A stretch of DNA of 15,984 bases from JAHEFX01 sp964614585 (GCA_964614585.1 CAZTLW010000045.1:1-15984); one strand, 5' to 3'. Counted from the first letter of the stretch, positions 1 through 6,680 are shown. Notes: generated by a model not told the origin, from the sequence alone. Program-made: numbers and translations.

Positions 1-1290
1 GGCCGAGAAGTTGCCGGGTGCGTTCCAGAGCAACCACCCCACCCCGCGTTCCTCGGCGGCTCGGATGGATTCGAGGATCTGGGCGTCGGTCCACCAGAAC
101 GCCTGTAGCCACGGTCGCAGGACCGCCCCCGGCGCCAACCGGGGGGCGGCATCGTCGATGGCGTCGGCGGTCACCTCGTAGGGGAAGTCGTTGGGATCGG
201 GGAAGCCGAGCCAGCCGTCCGAGTAGTGGGACGGGTACACCATCGGGCTGACGACGTCGAGCGGTCGTGAGAGTTCCTCGGGTCGCTGTCCGATCGCCTG
301 GTCGTCGGGGGTCGAGACGACGATGCCGAAGATGTCACCGCTCACCGCGCATCCCATCGGGTGGAGGCGGTCCCGGGCCTCCGTGAGGTAGGCCTCGATC
401 GTGGCCACCCGGTCGGCCTGGGTCATCTGCCGCTGGCCCGAGAGCGGGGCGGCTCCCCCCGTCGGGAAGCGGATGTAGTCGAACTGGATCTCGTCGAAGC
501 CGAGCGCACAGGCCTCCTCGGCCAGGGCCAGCGGGTACTCCCACGCCTCCCGGATCCGCGGGTCGATCCAGGGGTAGCCGGGGACGAGTCGCTCCTCGGG
601 GAAGGCGGTGGCGCGGATCCCATCCTCGAAGGAGACGACCCGGGTGATCGTGTAGAGACCCCGCTCCTCGGCGGCGGCCAGCAGTCCGACCGGGTCGTAC
701 ATGGGCTTCACGGCCCCGATCTCGTATGCCTCCTCCACCGAGGTGTCGTACAGGACGGTGCCGCCCTCCTGCTTCGTGTCGAACACGAGGGCGTTGACGG
801 CCGTCTCGTCGGCGAGGTCGAGCAGGCGCTCGAAGGCGGCGGGGTCCTCGGCGACGGTGCCCGACACCCGCAGCGCCCGGACGTGGCGGGGCTCCACGAC
901 CAACTCGACGGAGGTCGCCGACCCGTCCCAGACCACGGTCCCGCCGACCCAGCCGGGCCGCTCCACGACCGCCTCGGTGATCGGCACCGGCCCGAGCGCC
1001 ACGATGCCGTCACCATCCGAGGTCGCCGTCTCGCCGCCCACGGTGACCGTCGCCCCGGCCACGGGGCCACCCGCCGGATCCGTCACCCGGCCGTTGAAGT
1101 AGGAGGTGGGGATCGTCGTGGTCGTGGTGGTGGTGGTCGTCGTCGTGGTGGTGGTGGTCGTGGTGGTGGTCGTCGACGTGGTGGTCGTCTCGGCGAGGAA
1201 CGCCAGCGGCTGGAAGTCGGCCGAGCAGGCGGCCGCCACGACGGCAAGCGCGACGAGCAAGAGACTGAGGCGGGACATTTCGATCGGCAT
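1..1290 (-). CDS. DUF4015 glycosidase-like lipoprotein (C-terminus cut by window edge)
   Basis: The minus-strand frame is open from the ATG at 1290 to the window edge, giving 430 residues with no stop. Residues about 5-22 form a hydrophobic signal segment ending in AAAC, a weak lipobox, so the protein is probably an exported lipoprotein. A Thr linker follows (T35-38, S39, T40-59), then a short beta-sandwich-like segment (about 62-110, NGRVTDPAGGPVAGATV) like carboxypeptidase regulatory domains. The rest matches my memory of DUF4015 (putative TIM-barrel glycosyl hydrolase): NALVFDTK, YTITRVVSFEDG, GFDEIQFDYIRFP, VYPSHYSDGWLG, RPWLQAFWW and GWLLWNAPGNFS near the end. That final motif lies close to the domain end in the family, so only a few residues are probably missing. 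Substrate is unknown. It follows the membrane-protein gene by 17 nt, so it is probably the last gene of the M16-dapB operon. ATG 1278 is an alternative start; neither has a clear Shine-Dalgarno. Confidence 0.85.
   Translation of the reverse strand, partial: MPIEMSRLSLLLVALAVVAAACSADFQPLAFLAETTTTSTTTTTTTTTTTTTTTTTTTTIPTSYFNGRVTDPAGGPVAGATVTVGGETATSDGDGIVALGPVPITEAVVERPGWVGGTVVWDGSATSVELVVEPRHVRALRVSGTVAEDPAAFERLLDLADETAVNALVFDTKQEGGTVLYDTSVEEAYEIGAVKPMYDPVGLLAAAEERGLYTITRVVSFEDGIRATAFPEERLVPGYPWIDPRIREAWEYPLALAEEACALGFDEIQFDYIRFPTGGAAPLSGQRQMTQADRVATIEAYLTEARDRLHPMGCAVSGDIFGIVVSTPDDQAIGQRPEELSRPLDVVSPMVYPSHYSDGWLGFPDPNDFPYEVTADAIDDAAPRLAPGAVLRPWLQAFWWTDAQILESIRAAEERGVGWLLWNAPGNFSA
1114..1188 (-). 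repeat. Low-complexity Thr-codon tract (ACC/ACG repeats)
   Basis: Reading on the minus strand, codons 35-59 of the DUF4015 gene are four Thr, one Ser and then 20 consecutive Thr, encoded by irregularly mixed ACC and ACG. It forms an extended, probably glycosylatable linker between the lipid anchor and the folded domains. On the plus strand it reads as a poly-Val frame, which is a shadow and not a gene. The near-identical triplets make it a candidate for length variation between strains. Confidence 0.9.
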
Positions 1291-1307
1291 GGTACGGACG
1301 CGGCGGA

Positions 1308-1673
1308 CTACCGGGCGAGACCGCCCACCGCCACCACCGCCAGTACCGCCGACAACCCCAGTGCCAGCCCCATCCGCACCAGCCAGGCCCGGCGGTCGCC
1401 CGCTCTTGCGGCCCAGACCGACACGAGGACCCAGAGCAGCACGTCGAACGGCCAGGCGAACGCGAAGCCCCCGGCGGACAGGAACTGGAGGGCGGCGGTG
1501 GCGGGAGCGCCCAGGAAGAAGATGAACGCCCGCACCACCCCGACCGTCTGGGGGTCGGCCCCGAAGAGCAGCAGCGAGCCGACGGCAAGGAGCCCCCCGA
1601 AGACGGCGAAGGCCTCGACGATCGGCCGACAGCCGATGCCCTCGTCGTCGGCGTCCGACGCGGGGCTGGTCAC
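1308..1673 (-). CDS. Small four-helix integral membrane protein, unknown function
   Basis: A 121-residue protein. The GTG start at 1673 overlaps the dapB stop in a GTGA arrangement, which fixes the start and implies translational coupling. After a short acidic N-terminus (DADDEG), four hydrophobic helices are visible at about 18-38, 46-66, 70-89 and 97-118, with Arg-rich short loops (ARAGDRR). I do not recognise the family. It resembles small uncharacterised actinobacterial membrane proteins and carries no catalytic motif. It lies between dapB and the DUF4015 lipoprotein gene in one apparent transcript, suggesting an envelope-related role, but that is only context. Confidence 0.75.
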   Translation of the reverse strand: MTSPASDADDEGIGCRPIVEAFAVFGGLLAVGSLLLFGADPQTVGVVRAFIFFLGAPATAALQFLSAGGFAFAWPFDVLLWVLVSVWAARAGDRRAWLVRMGLALGLSAVLAVVAVGGLAR

Positions 1674-2422
1674 CGGAGCAGCGAGTCGAGGCCGACCGTC
1701 ATCGGCTCGGTCAGACCGCCCACCGAGCGGAGCGCAAGGAGTACTCCCGGCACGAACGAGGAACGGTCGAGGGAATCGTGGCGGATCGTCAGCACCTCGC
1801 CGGGGTTCCCCAGCAGCACCTCCTGGTGGGCGAGGAGGCCGGGGAGGCGGACCGAGTGGACCCGGACACCGTCGACGTCGGCGCCCCGGGCCCCGGGCAC
1901 GATCTCCACGGACTCGACTCGGCGGCGCTGCTCGCCGCCGAGTCCGAGGGCCGTCGAGAGGGCGGTGCCCGAGGGGGCGTCCGCCTTGGCGTCGTGATGG
2001 AGCTCGATGACCTCCGAGGCGGCGAACCACCGCGCTGCCTCCGCCGCGAAGCGTTGCATGAGCACCGCGCCGAGGGCGAAGTTCGGCACGATCAGGAGTC
2101 GACCGGCGCCGTCGGCCCAGACTCGCTCGGCCTGGCCGAGCCGCTCGGCGGTGAACCCACTGGCACCGACCACCACGTGGCGGCCCGCCGCGGCGTGGGC
2201 GGGGAGCCGGTCGAGCACCGACTCGACGGGGGCCCACTCGAGCACGACGTCGGCCCCCTCGAGGACCCCGGGATCGGCGGACACCTCGACCCCACCGGCC
2301 ATGTCACCGGGATGGCCGGGATCGAAACACGCCATCAGATCCAGGTCATCGGCCTCGGCGACCGCCGCCGCGGTCGTCACGCCCATGCGGCCTGCGGCGC
2401 CGGTGATGCCCACGGCGATCAC
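1670..2422 (-). CDS. dapB: 4-hydroxy-tetrahydrodipicolinate reductase
   Basis: A 250-residue cytoplasmic enzyme that reduces 4-hydroxy-tetrahydrodipicolinate to tetrahydrodipicolinate with NAD(P)H in the lysine/diaminopimelate pathway. The N-terminal Rossmann fold carries the dinucleotide motif GAAGRMG (8-14). The catalytic and substrate-binding signature ELHHDAKADAPSGTAL (140-155) holds the expected His pair (H142/H143), K146 and the PSGT loop. VPNFALGAV (112-120) replaces the more usual NFSIG segment, a modest variation. Length is normal for the family. The GTG start at 2422 overlaps the M16 peptidase stop as GTGA, and the stop overlaps the next gene the same way, so this is the middle of a translationally coupled operon. 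The M16-dapB neighbourhood is also seen in mycobacteria (pepR region), supporting both calls. Confidence 0.96.
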   Translation of the reverse strand: MIAVGITGAAGRMGVTTAAAVAEADDLDLMACFDPGHPGDMAGGVEVSADPGVLEGADVVLEWAPVESVLDRLPAHAAAGRHVVVGASGFTAERLGQAERVWADGAGRLLIVPNFALGAVLMQRFAAEAARWFAASEVIELHHDAKADAPSGTALSTALGLGGEQRRRVESVEIVPGARGADVDGVRVHSVRLPGLLAHQEVLLGNPGEVLTIRHDSLDRSSFVPGVLLALRSVGGLTEPMTVGLDSLLR

Positions 2423-3681
2423 GATCCCACCCCCGGCATCGAGCGGACCACGACCTCGTCGACGGGGCCGAGCACCGTCGCGACCCGGGGTCGGGTGAGC
2501 ACCTCGCAGGCCAGGTCGCGGACGTCGTCGGCCGTCACGGCGTCGATGCGGGCCATCCGCTCGCCCGTCGAGAGCAGTTCCGCGCCGGTCACGGTCTGGC
2601 GGCCGAGCCGGGCCATGCGGGAGTTGGCGTCCTCGAGGGCCAATGCCAGCGAGCCCCGAACGGACCCCTTGGCCCGCTCCAGCTCGTCGGTCTCGATCCC
2701 CCGGTCGGCCACCGCGACGAGCTCGGCGTCGAGCAGGGCGGCGACCTCGGCCAGGTGCCGCGGGTGGGTGCCCGCGTAGACGCCCCAGACACCGGCGTCG
2801 GCGAATGGCATGCCGAACGAGTAGACGCTGTAGGCGAGGCCCCGTTCTTCGCGGATCGACTGGAACAGACGCGAGGACATGCCGCCGCCGAGCACGTGGT
2901 TGAGCAACTCGAACGACCATCGACGGTCATCGCCGCGGGCGAAGAGCTCGGCACCCAACAGGAGGTGGGCCTGCTCGGTGTCCTTGGTGACGACCCGCAG
3001 CCCGCCCTCGGTGCGGTGGGGGCCGTGGTCGTGGTCGACGGGGTCACCACCCCACTCGTCGAACTCCGCCGCCACCGCCTCGACGACCCGCTCGTGGGGC
3101 AGCGCGGACACGACCGCCACCACTGCCGACCCCGTCGTGTAGCGGCGCTTCCAGTAGCCGCCGAGGTCGTCGCGGGTCATGGCCTCGATCGAGCCGATCG
3201 TGCCCAGGACGGGTCGTTCGAGGGCGTGCCCGGCGAAGACGGCCTGGGAGAAGGTCTCGAAGGCACTGTCCTCGGGATCGTCCTCGCTCATGAGGATCTC
3301 CTCGATGACGACCTGCCGCTCGGAGTCGATGTCGACGTCGCGAAACGCGGGCCGTTGGAGCATCTCGCCGAGCAGGTGCAGCGACCGATCCAGGTCCTCG
3401 TCGAGGCATCGGACCCAGAAGCAGGTGTACTCCTTGGTCGTGAAGGCATTCGACTGGGCGCCCATGGCGTCGAACGCCTCGGAGATCTGGCGGGCGGACA
3501 GCCGGTCGCTCCCCTTGAACAGCAGGTGCTCGAGGAAGTGGGAGGCACCGGCCTCGTTCTCCTGCTCGTCCCGGGTCCCGGTGTCGAGCCAGACCCCGAT
3601 CGCCGCCGATCGGATCCCCGGCATCTCCTCGGTGATCACTCGGAGGCCGTTGGGCAGCGTGGTCAGGTCGTAGAAGGACAT
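2419..3681 (-). CDS. M16-family zinc peptidase (processing-peptidase-like)
   Basis: A 420-residue protein with the typical two-domain length of bacterial M16B peptidases such as mycobacterial PepR. The inverted zinc motif HxxEH is present as HFLEH (H48, E51, H52), and the downstream Glu ligand is E127 or E128 in ERQVVIEEI. The C-terminal half has GGGMSSRLFQSIREERGLAYSVYS, the conserved Arg/Tyr region of the second domain. It starts TLPNGLRV, the usual family opening. The frame stays open upstream to 3855 but that stretch is unlike the family and runs into the palindromic repeats, so ATG 3681 is preferred. A TACACT box lies 12 nt upstream. The likely role is processing or turnover of peptides in the cytoplasm, with substrate unknown. 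It is the first gene of the operon with dapB. Confidence 0.93.
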   Translation of the reverse strand: MSFYDLTTLPNGLRVITEEMPGIRSAAIGVWLDTGTRDEQENEAGASHFLEHLLFKGSDRLSARQISEAFDAMGAQSNAFTTKEYTCFWVRCLDEDLDRSLHLLGEMLQRPAFRDVDIDSERQVVIEEILMSEDDPEDSAFETFSQAVFAGHALERPVLGTIGSIEAMTRDDLGGYWKRRYTTGSAVVAVVSALPHERVVEAVAAEFDEWGGDPVDHDHGPHRTEGGLRVVTKDTEQAHLLLGAELFARGDDRRWSFELLNHVLGGGMSSRLFQSIREERGLAYSVYSFGMPFADAGVWGVYAGTHPRHLAEVAALLDAELVAVADRGIETDELERAKGSVRGSLALALEDANSRMARLGRQTVTGAELLSTGERMARIDAVTADDVRDLACEVLTRPRVATVLGPVDEVVVRSMPGVGS

Positions 3682-3693
3682 CGGTGGGTGGGC

Positions 3694-3699
3694 AGTGTA
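3694..3699 (-). promoter_or_regulatory. Candidate -10 box (TACACT) of the M16-dapB operon
   Basis: Reading on the minus strand, TACACT matches the actinobacterial TANNNT -10 pattern 12 nt before the ATG of the M16 gene. That would give a 5' leader of only about 5-6 nt. No good Shine-Dalgarno is visible in this leader, which agrees with a nearly leaderless mRNA. No convincing -35 was seen. Confidence 0.45.
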
Positions 3700-3748
3700 C
3701 GGGTCGAGGGCCCCAAAGGCTCGGGTGGGCAGGCACGACGAGGCCAGA

Positions 3749-3773
3749 GGAGATCCCCCCGAAGGGATCTCCC
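3749..3773. repeat. Short palindrome related to the repeat-element ends
   Basis: GGAGATCCC (3749-3757) and GGGATCTCC (3764-3772) are perfect 9-bp inverted arms around a 6-nt spacer. The left arm with its C-run (GGAGATCCCCCC) is the same word that starts the 3882-4056 element. It may be a solo end or a collapsed copy of that element. The GC-rich hairpin could also stop or pause transcription entering from the hydrolase operon, although there is no T tract. Confidence 0.7.
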
Positions 3774-3881
3774 TGAAGCCGTTCGCTGCGCCCACACCCG
3801 ACCGTCTTGGGACATCCCCCCGGCGGGGTGTCGGATCGCGCGACAGGCCCGACACTTGCCACGGAACGGTTGCCCTTGCAC

Positions 3882-4056
3882 GGGAGATCCCCCCGGAGGG
3901 GGGAAGTGCGCCGACCTGCGGTCGGTTGGGGGGACCACATCGTGTTCGAGAACTCGCCGGATCTCCCGCTCTTCGTCGCTCTCTGGCACCGCCCCCCTCC
4001 CACCGGCCTCGTGCCTCGGCCGGCGGGTCCCAGTCCCCCCTGCGGGGGGATCTCCC
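3882..4056. repeat. MITE-like element with 23-bp terminal inverted repeats
   Basis: The left end (3882-3904) and right end (4034-4056) are inverted copies matching at 22 of 23 positions; the outer 13 bp (GGGAGATCCCCCC) are perfect. Each end is also an internal palindrome of TCCCCCC, a 3-nt loop and GGGGGGA (3888-3904 and 4034-4050). The element is 175 bp with no coding capacity. The right half (3969-4051) recurs in inverted orientation at 13343-13426. No clear target-site duplication is visible. This fits a miniature inverted-repeat or REP-like dispersed family; a transposase source is not in the window. Confidence 0.7.
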
Positions 4057-4084
4057 ATGACCGCCCTCCGGTCAGATGTGAGTG

Positions 4085-4948
4085 TCAGCTCCGGTGGCGT
4101 TCCACCCAGTCCACCACCAACTCCGCCACCCGTTCCGGCACGACCTGGGGCATCCAATGGGGGGCGTCGTCCACCAGGACCTCGTCGTAGGCACCATCGA
4201 CCCACTTCCCCGAGCCGGTCGCCAACTCGGGGACGAAGGCCCAGTCCTTGGCGCCGTGGACGTAGCGGGCCGGGAGCGGGCACCGCGGCGGGTCGATGGG
4301 GGTGTCGAGGTTCATGACCAGGGGCGAGTACGACGCCCGGTACCAGTTCGCCATGCGCCGGATCCGAGCCGGCGGGTCCAGCCACTCCGCCCGATACGCC
4401 TCGACCTCATCGGGCGGGAGGGCCCCGGCAAAGGCGAACTGGGCGATCAACCGGGCGTCGTCGCGTGTGATGAGGTCGAGGCCGTCGTCGGTCTGCATCA
4501 GCCAGGAGTAGAAGCCGTTGCGGAGTTGGCGAACATCGCTCGTCGTCACCGCTCGCATCCGCCCCGGGTGCGGGGAGGCGAGAACGACGATCGAGTCGAG
4601 CCATGGGGAGAGGGCAGCAGCCGCCGACCAGGCGACGGCGCCACCGAAGTCGTGCCCGACGACGGAGGCTCGTTCCACGCCCGCCCACCCGAGCACCCCC
4701 GCAAGGTCCTTGACCGCCTCGGCGATCCGATAGGCACCGACGTCCTCGGGCATGCCCGAGCGGCCGAAGCCCCGCTGGTCGTAGGCAATGACCCGGTACC
4801 GGTCGGCGATCAGCGGCACCACTCGGTCCCAGCAACGCACCGAGTCGGGCCAGCCGTGCAGCAGGACCAATGGGTACCCATCCTCGGGGCCGTGGACCTC
4901 GACGTGGAGGTCGACCCCGTTGGGGGTGACGATCGTGCCGTCCCTCAT
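4085..4948 (-). CDS. Epoxide-hydrolase-like alpha/beta hydrolase
   Basis: A 287-residue cytoplasmic alpha/beta-fold enzyme. The oxyanion region HGWPDS (31-36), DQRGFGRSGMP (57-67) and the nucleophile elbow VGHDFGGAVAW (97-107) are typical of epoxide hydrolases. The elbow carries Asp (D100) rather than Ser, so an ester intermediate as in epoxide hydrolase or haloalkane dehalogenase is expected. The cap has NWYRA (201-205), where a Tyr (Y203) usually polarises the epoxide oxygen. D235 (GAKDWAFVP) and H264 (APHW) complete the triad. ATG 4948 overlaps the kynureninase stop as ATGA, so it is translationally coupled and last in the operon. The epoxide substrate is unknown; fluoroacetate or haloalkane dehalogenase activity is a less likely alternative. 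Confidence 0.85.
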   Translation of the reverse strand: MRDGTIVTPNGVDLHVEVHGPEDGYPLVLLHGWPDSVRCWDRVVPLIADRYRVIAYDQRGFGRSGMPEDVGAYRIAEAVKDLAGVLGWAGVERASVVGHDFGGAVAWSAAAALSPWLDSIVVLASPHPGRMRAVTTSDVRQLRNGFYSWLMQTDDGLDLITRDDARLIAQFAFAGALPPDEVEAYRAEWLDPPARIRRMANWYRASYSPLVMNLDTPIDPPRCPLPARYVHGAKDWAFVPELATGSGKWVDGAYDEVLVDDAPHWMPQVVPERVAELVVDWVERHRS

Positions 4949-6156
4949 GTCACCACCACCTCGGCGTCCGCGAAGGCCGCGAAGGCACCGGTGTCGACGA
5001 GGTCGACCAACTCGTCGACGGCCCGGTCGACCTCGTCGATCGTCGTGTAGAGCGCCACGGGCCCGAGACGGATCCCGTCGGGCGGCCGGAAGTCGGGGAT
5101 GACACCGCGGTCGATGAGCGCCAGGTCCAGCGCCAGCGCCGAGGGGTGCGACAGCGTGAGGTGGCCACCGCGAACCGCCGGGTCCCGAGGGGACGCCAGC
5201 CCGAACCCGCGATGGGCCAGGTCGGCGTCGAAGCGATCGAGCAGGTGGTCGGTGAGTTGCAGCGACAGGCGTCGGACCTGGTCCATGCCGACCTCGAGGA
5301 GCAGGTCGACGCCGGGCTCGATGAGCGCCATCGAGACGACCGGCGGGGTCCCCGTCAGGAACCGGCGGATCCCCTCGGCCGGCTCGTACTCGGGCGAGAA
5401 CGAGAAGACGTCGGCATGGCCCATCCACCCCTGGTGTGGGTTGCCGAGGTCGGCCTGCAGGTCACGGCGGACGAACAACCATGCCGGCGCCCCCGGCCCG
5501 CCGTTGAGGTGCTTGTACGAGCAGCCGACGGCCAGGTCCACCTCGGCCCCGGCGAGGTCGGTGGGCACCGAACCGGCGGTATGGGACAGGTCCCAGAGGG
5601 CGAGGGCGCCGACCTCGTGGGCGGCAGCCGTCAGCGGCGCCAGGTCGTACGTGTAGCCGCTCCGATAGGCGGTCGCCGAGAGCGACAACAGCGCCACGTC
5701 GTCTGCCAGCGCCGCCGTCAACGCCTCGACGGGGCCCTGGACGCCGTCGGAGCCCACCACCCGGACCTCGGCACCGGTCTGGTCGGCGACCGCCGCCAGC
5801 GCGTGGCGGTCGGAGGGGAAGTTGAGGTCGTCGGTGACGATCACCCGCCGACCCGGCCGGGCGGCGATCGCGGCGGTGGCGAGTCGGTGCAGGTTCACGG
5901 TCGTCGAGTCGGCCATCGCCACCTCCCCGGGCCGCGCCCCGATCAGCTCGGCGACCTTGTCCCCGAGCCGCAGCGGCAGGTCGAACCACCCGTCGTTCCA
6001 GCCCCGGATGAGCCGCTCGCCCCACTGCCGACGGACCAGGTCGGCGGCCAGGTCGGCGGCGGCAAGCGGCAGTCGCCCGAGCGAGTTGCCGTCGAGGTAG
6101 ACGAGATCCGGGTCGGCGACGACGAACCGGTCGGCCCACTCCCCGGGGGTGGCCAT
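4945..6156 (-). CDS. kynU: Kynureninase (PLP-dependent)
   Basis: A 403-residue fold-type I PLP enzyme. Family action is hydrolysis of kynurenine to anthranilate and alanine, or of 3-hydroxykynurenine to 3-hydroxyanthranilate. Landmarks are YLDGNSLGRLP (20-30), the D189 region ALWDLSHTAGSVP where Asp contacts the PLP ring nitrogen, and SYKHLNGGPGAPA (213-225) with the Schiff-base lysine K215. HQGWMGH (241-247) and FLTGTPPV (266-273) are also typical. Length is normal. The start ATG at 6156 shares one base with the TGA of the MaoC gene. No tryptophan dioxygenase, formamidase or anthranilate gene is visible here, so kynurenine would have to come from genes elsewhere. A relaxed-specificity relative acting on another beta-keto amino acid is possible. 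Confidence 0.93.
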   Translation of the reverse strand: MATPGEWADRFVVADPDLVYLDGNSLGRLPLAAADLAADLVRRQWGERLIRGWNDGWFDLPLRLGDKVAELIGARPGEVAMADSTTVNLHRLATAAIAARPGRRVIVTDDLNFPSDRHALAAVADQTGAEVRVVGSDGVQGPVEALTAALADDVALLSLSATAYRSGYTYDLAPLTAAAHEVGALALWDLSHTAGSVPTDLAGAEVDLAVGCSYKHLNGGPGAPAWLFVRRDLQADLGNPHQGWMGHADVFSFSPEYEPAEGIRRFLTGTPPVVSMALIEPGVDLLLEVGMDQVRRLSLQLTDHLLDRFDADLAHRGFGLASPRDPAVRGGHLTLSHPSALALDLALIDRGVIPDFRPPDGIRLGPVALYTTIDEVDRAVDELVDLVDTGAFAAFADAEVVVT

Positions 6157-6602
6157 CAGAAGTAGTAGCGGGCGATGGGCTCGGCCACGCAGGCCGGCCG
6201 CTCGGCGCCCTCGAGCTCGACCGTCACCGAGCTCTTCACCTGGACGGACCCGTCGGACGCCTCGGTCACCTCGGCGACGGTCCGGCGGGCCCTGATGCGG
6301 CCCCCCGCCGGCACGGGGGTGATGAACCGGACCTTGTCGAGGCCGTAGTTGATGCCCATCTTCACGCCTTCGACGGGCAGCTCGGTCTGGGTCTGGAGGT
6401 GGACGAGCAGGCTGAGGGTGAGGAATCCGTGGGCGATGGTGGTGCCGAAGGGACCGGCGACGGCGCGCTCGGGATCGATGTGGATCCACTGGTGGTCGAG
6501 GGTGGCGTCGGCGAAGGCGTCGATGCGCTCCTGGCTGATCTCGAACCAGTCGGACACCCCGACCTCGTGGCCTTCCAGGGCCTTCAGCGCCTCGTACGAC
6601 AT
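6156..6602 (-). CDS. MaoC-like (R)-specific enoyl-CoA hydratase
   Basis: A 148-residue single hot-dog domain protein. The hydratase signature is present: D36 and H41 in LDHQWIHIDPERA (35-47, a D-x4-H spacing) followed by GPFGTTIAHGFLTLSL (50-65). It resembles the NodN/MaoC subgroup that hydrates trans-2-enoyl-CoA to (R)-3-hydroxyacyl-CoA. A clear Shine-Dalgarno (GGAGGC) sits just upstream of ATG 6602. It is the first gene of the operon with kynU and the epoxide-hydrolase-like gene, and its promoter region contains the 19-bp palindrome. The acyl-CoA substrate cannot be read from the sequence. Confidence 0.9.
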   Translation of the reverse strand: MSYEALKALEGHEVGVSDWFEISQERIDAFADATLDHQWIHIDPERAVAGPFGTTIAHGFLTLSLLVHLQTQTELPVEGVKMGINYGLDKVRFITPVPAGGRIRARRTVAEVTEASDGSVQVKSSVTVELEGAERPACVAEPIARYYF

Positions 6603-6605
6603 GCT

Positions 6606-6611
6606 GCCTCC
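6606..6611 (-). promoter_or_regulatory. Shine-Dalgarno of the MaoC gene
   Basis: GGAGGC on the minus strand ends 3 nt before the ATG at 6602, so the GGAGG core is 4 nt away, a short but workable spacing. It contrasts with the many SD-less, leaderless-type genes in this window and supports this start. Confidence 0.6.
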
Positions 6612-6630
6612 GATCTGAGAACTCGATGAG

Positions 6631-6636
6631 AACCTA
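6631..6636 (-). promoter_or_regulatory. Candidate -10 box (TAGGTT) of the maoC-kynU-hydrolase operon
   Basis: TAGGTT on the minus strand fits TANNNT and would give a leader of roughly 20 nt that includes the Shine-Dalgarno. A -35 region with 17-bp spacing would fall at about 6654-6659, inside the palindrome, so a protein bound there could block this promoter. The -35 sequence itself is not consensus. Confidence 0.4.
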
Positions 6637-6651
6637 CGCCACGGGCCGGAT

Positions 6652-6670
6652 ATACGACGCGGCGTCGTAT
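6652..6670. promoter_or_regulatory. Perfect 19-bp palindrome, probable repressor operator
   Basis: ATACGACGC (6652-6660), a single central G (6661) and GCGTCGTAT (6662-6670) form a perfect inverted repeat in the 78-bp divergent spacer. It overlaps the presumed -35 region of the MaoC operon and the presumed -10 of the DUF4230 gene. Symmetry and length fit a homodimeric regulator such as a TetR- or MarR-family repressor. No regulator gene is next to it, so the regulator must be encoded elsewhere. Confidence 0.65.
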
Positions 6671-6673
6671 CTT
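6668..6673 (+). promoter_or_regulatory. Candidate -10 box (TATCTT) giving a leaderless DUF4230 mRNA
   Basis: TATCTT ends 7 nt before the ATG at 6681, the spacing expected when transcription starts at the A of the start codon. It overlaps the right half of the 19-bp palindrome. No Shine-Dalgarno is present, which agrees with leaderless translation. Confidence 0.55.
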
Positions 6674-6680
6674 CGTGGGC

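Larger units (their letters stand above)
3682..4084. other. Gene-free spacer packed with GC-rich palindromes
   Basis: About 400 bp lie between the end of the hydrolase gene and the start of the M16 gene, both on the minus strand. No credible coding frame is seen: the frames that are open give Pro/Arg/Gly-rich translations typical of GC-rich noncoding DNA. It holds the M16 promoter box, a compact palindrome (3749-3773), a weaker one (3811-3832) and a 175-bp element with terminal inverted repeats (3882-4056). The 12-mer GGAGATCCCCCC occurs at 3749 and 3883 in direct orientation and at 4044-4055 inverted. Confidence 0.8.

Noticed and set aside
361..2010. Long plus-strand open frame (about 549 codons) opposite the DUF4015, membrane-protein and dapB genes
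   Set aside because: Its translation is Arg/Gly/Pro-rich without domains, and the minus strand holds recognisable proteins with coupled starts across the same span.
3682..3855. N-terminal extension of the M16 peptidase to 3855
   Set aside because: The added residues come from the palindromic spacer and do not resemble the family. The protein starting at ATG 3681 begins with the normal M16 opening and has a -10-like box close upstream.
3888..4050. Spacer palindromes as a CRISPR array
   Set aside because: Units are inverted and not regularly spaced direct repeats, copies are few, and no cas genes are present.
4085..4948. Alpha/beta hydrolase as kynurenine formamidase, suggested by its position next to kynU
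   Set aside because: The nucleophile is Asp in a GHDFGG elbow and the cap has NWYR, both typical of epoxide hydrolases; formamidases use Ser (or a metal site in KynB).
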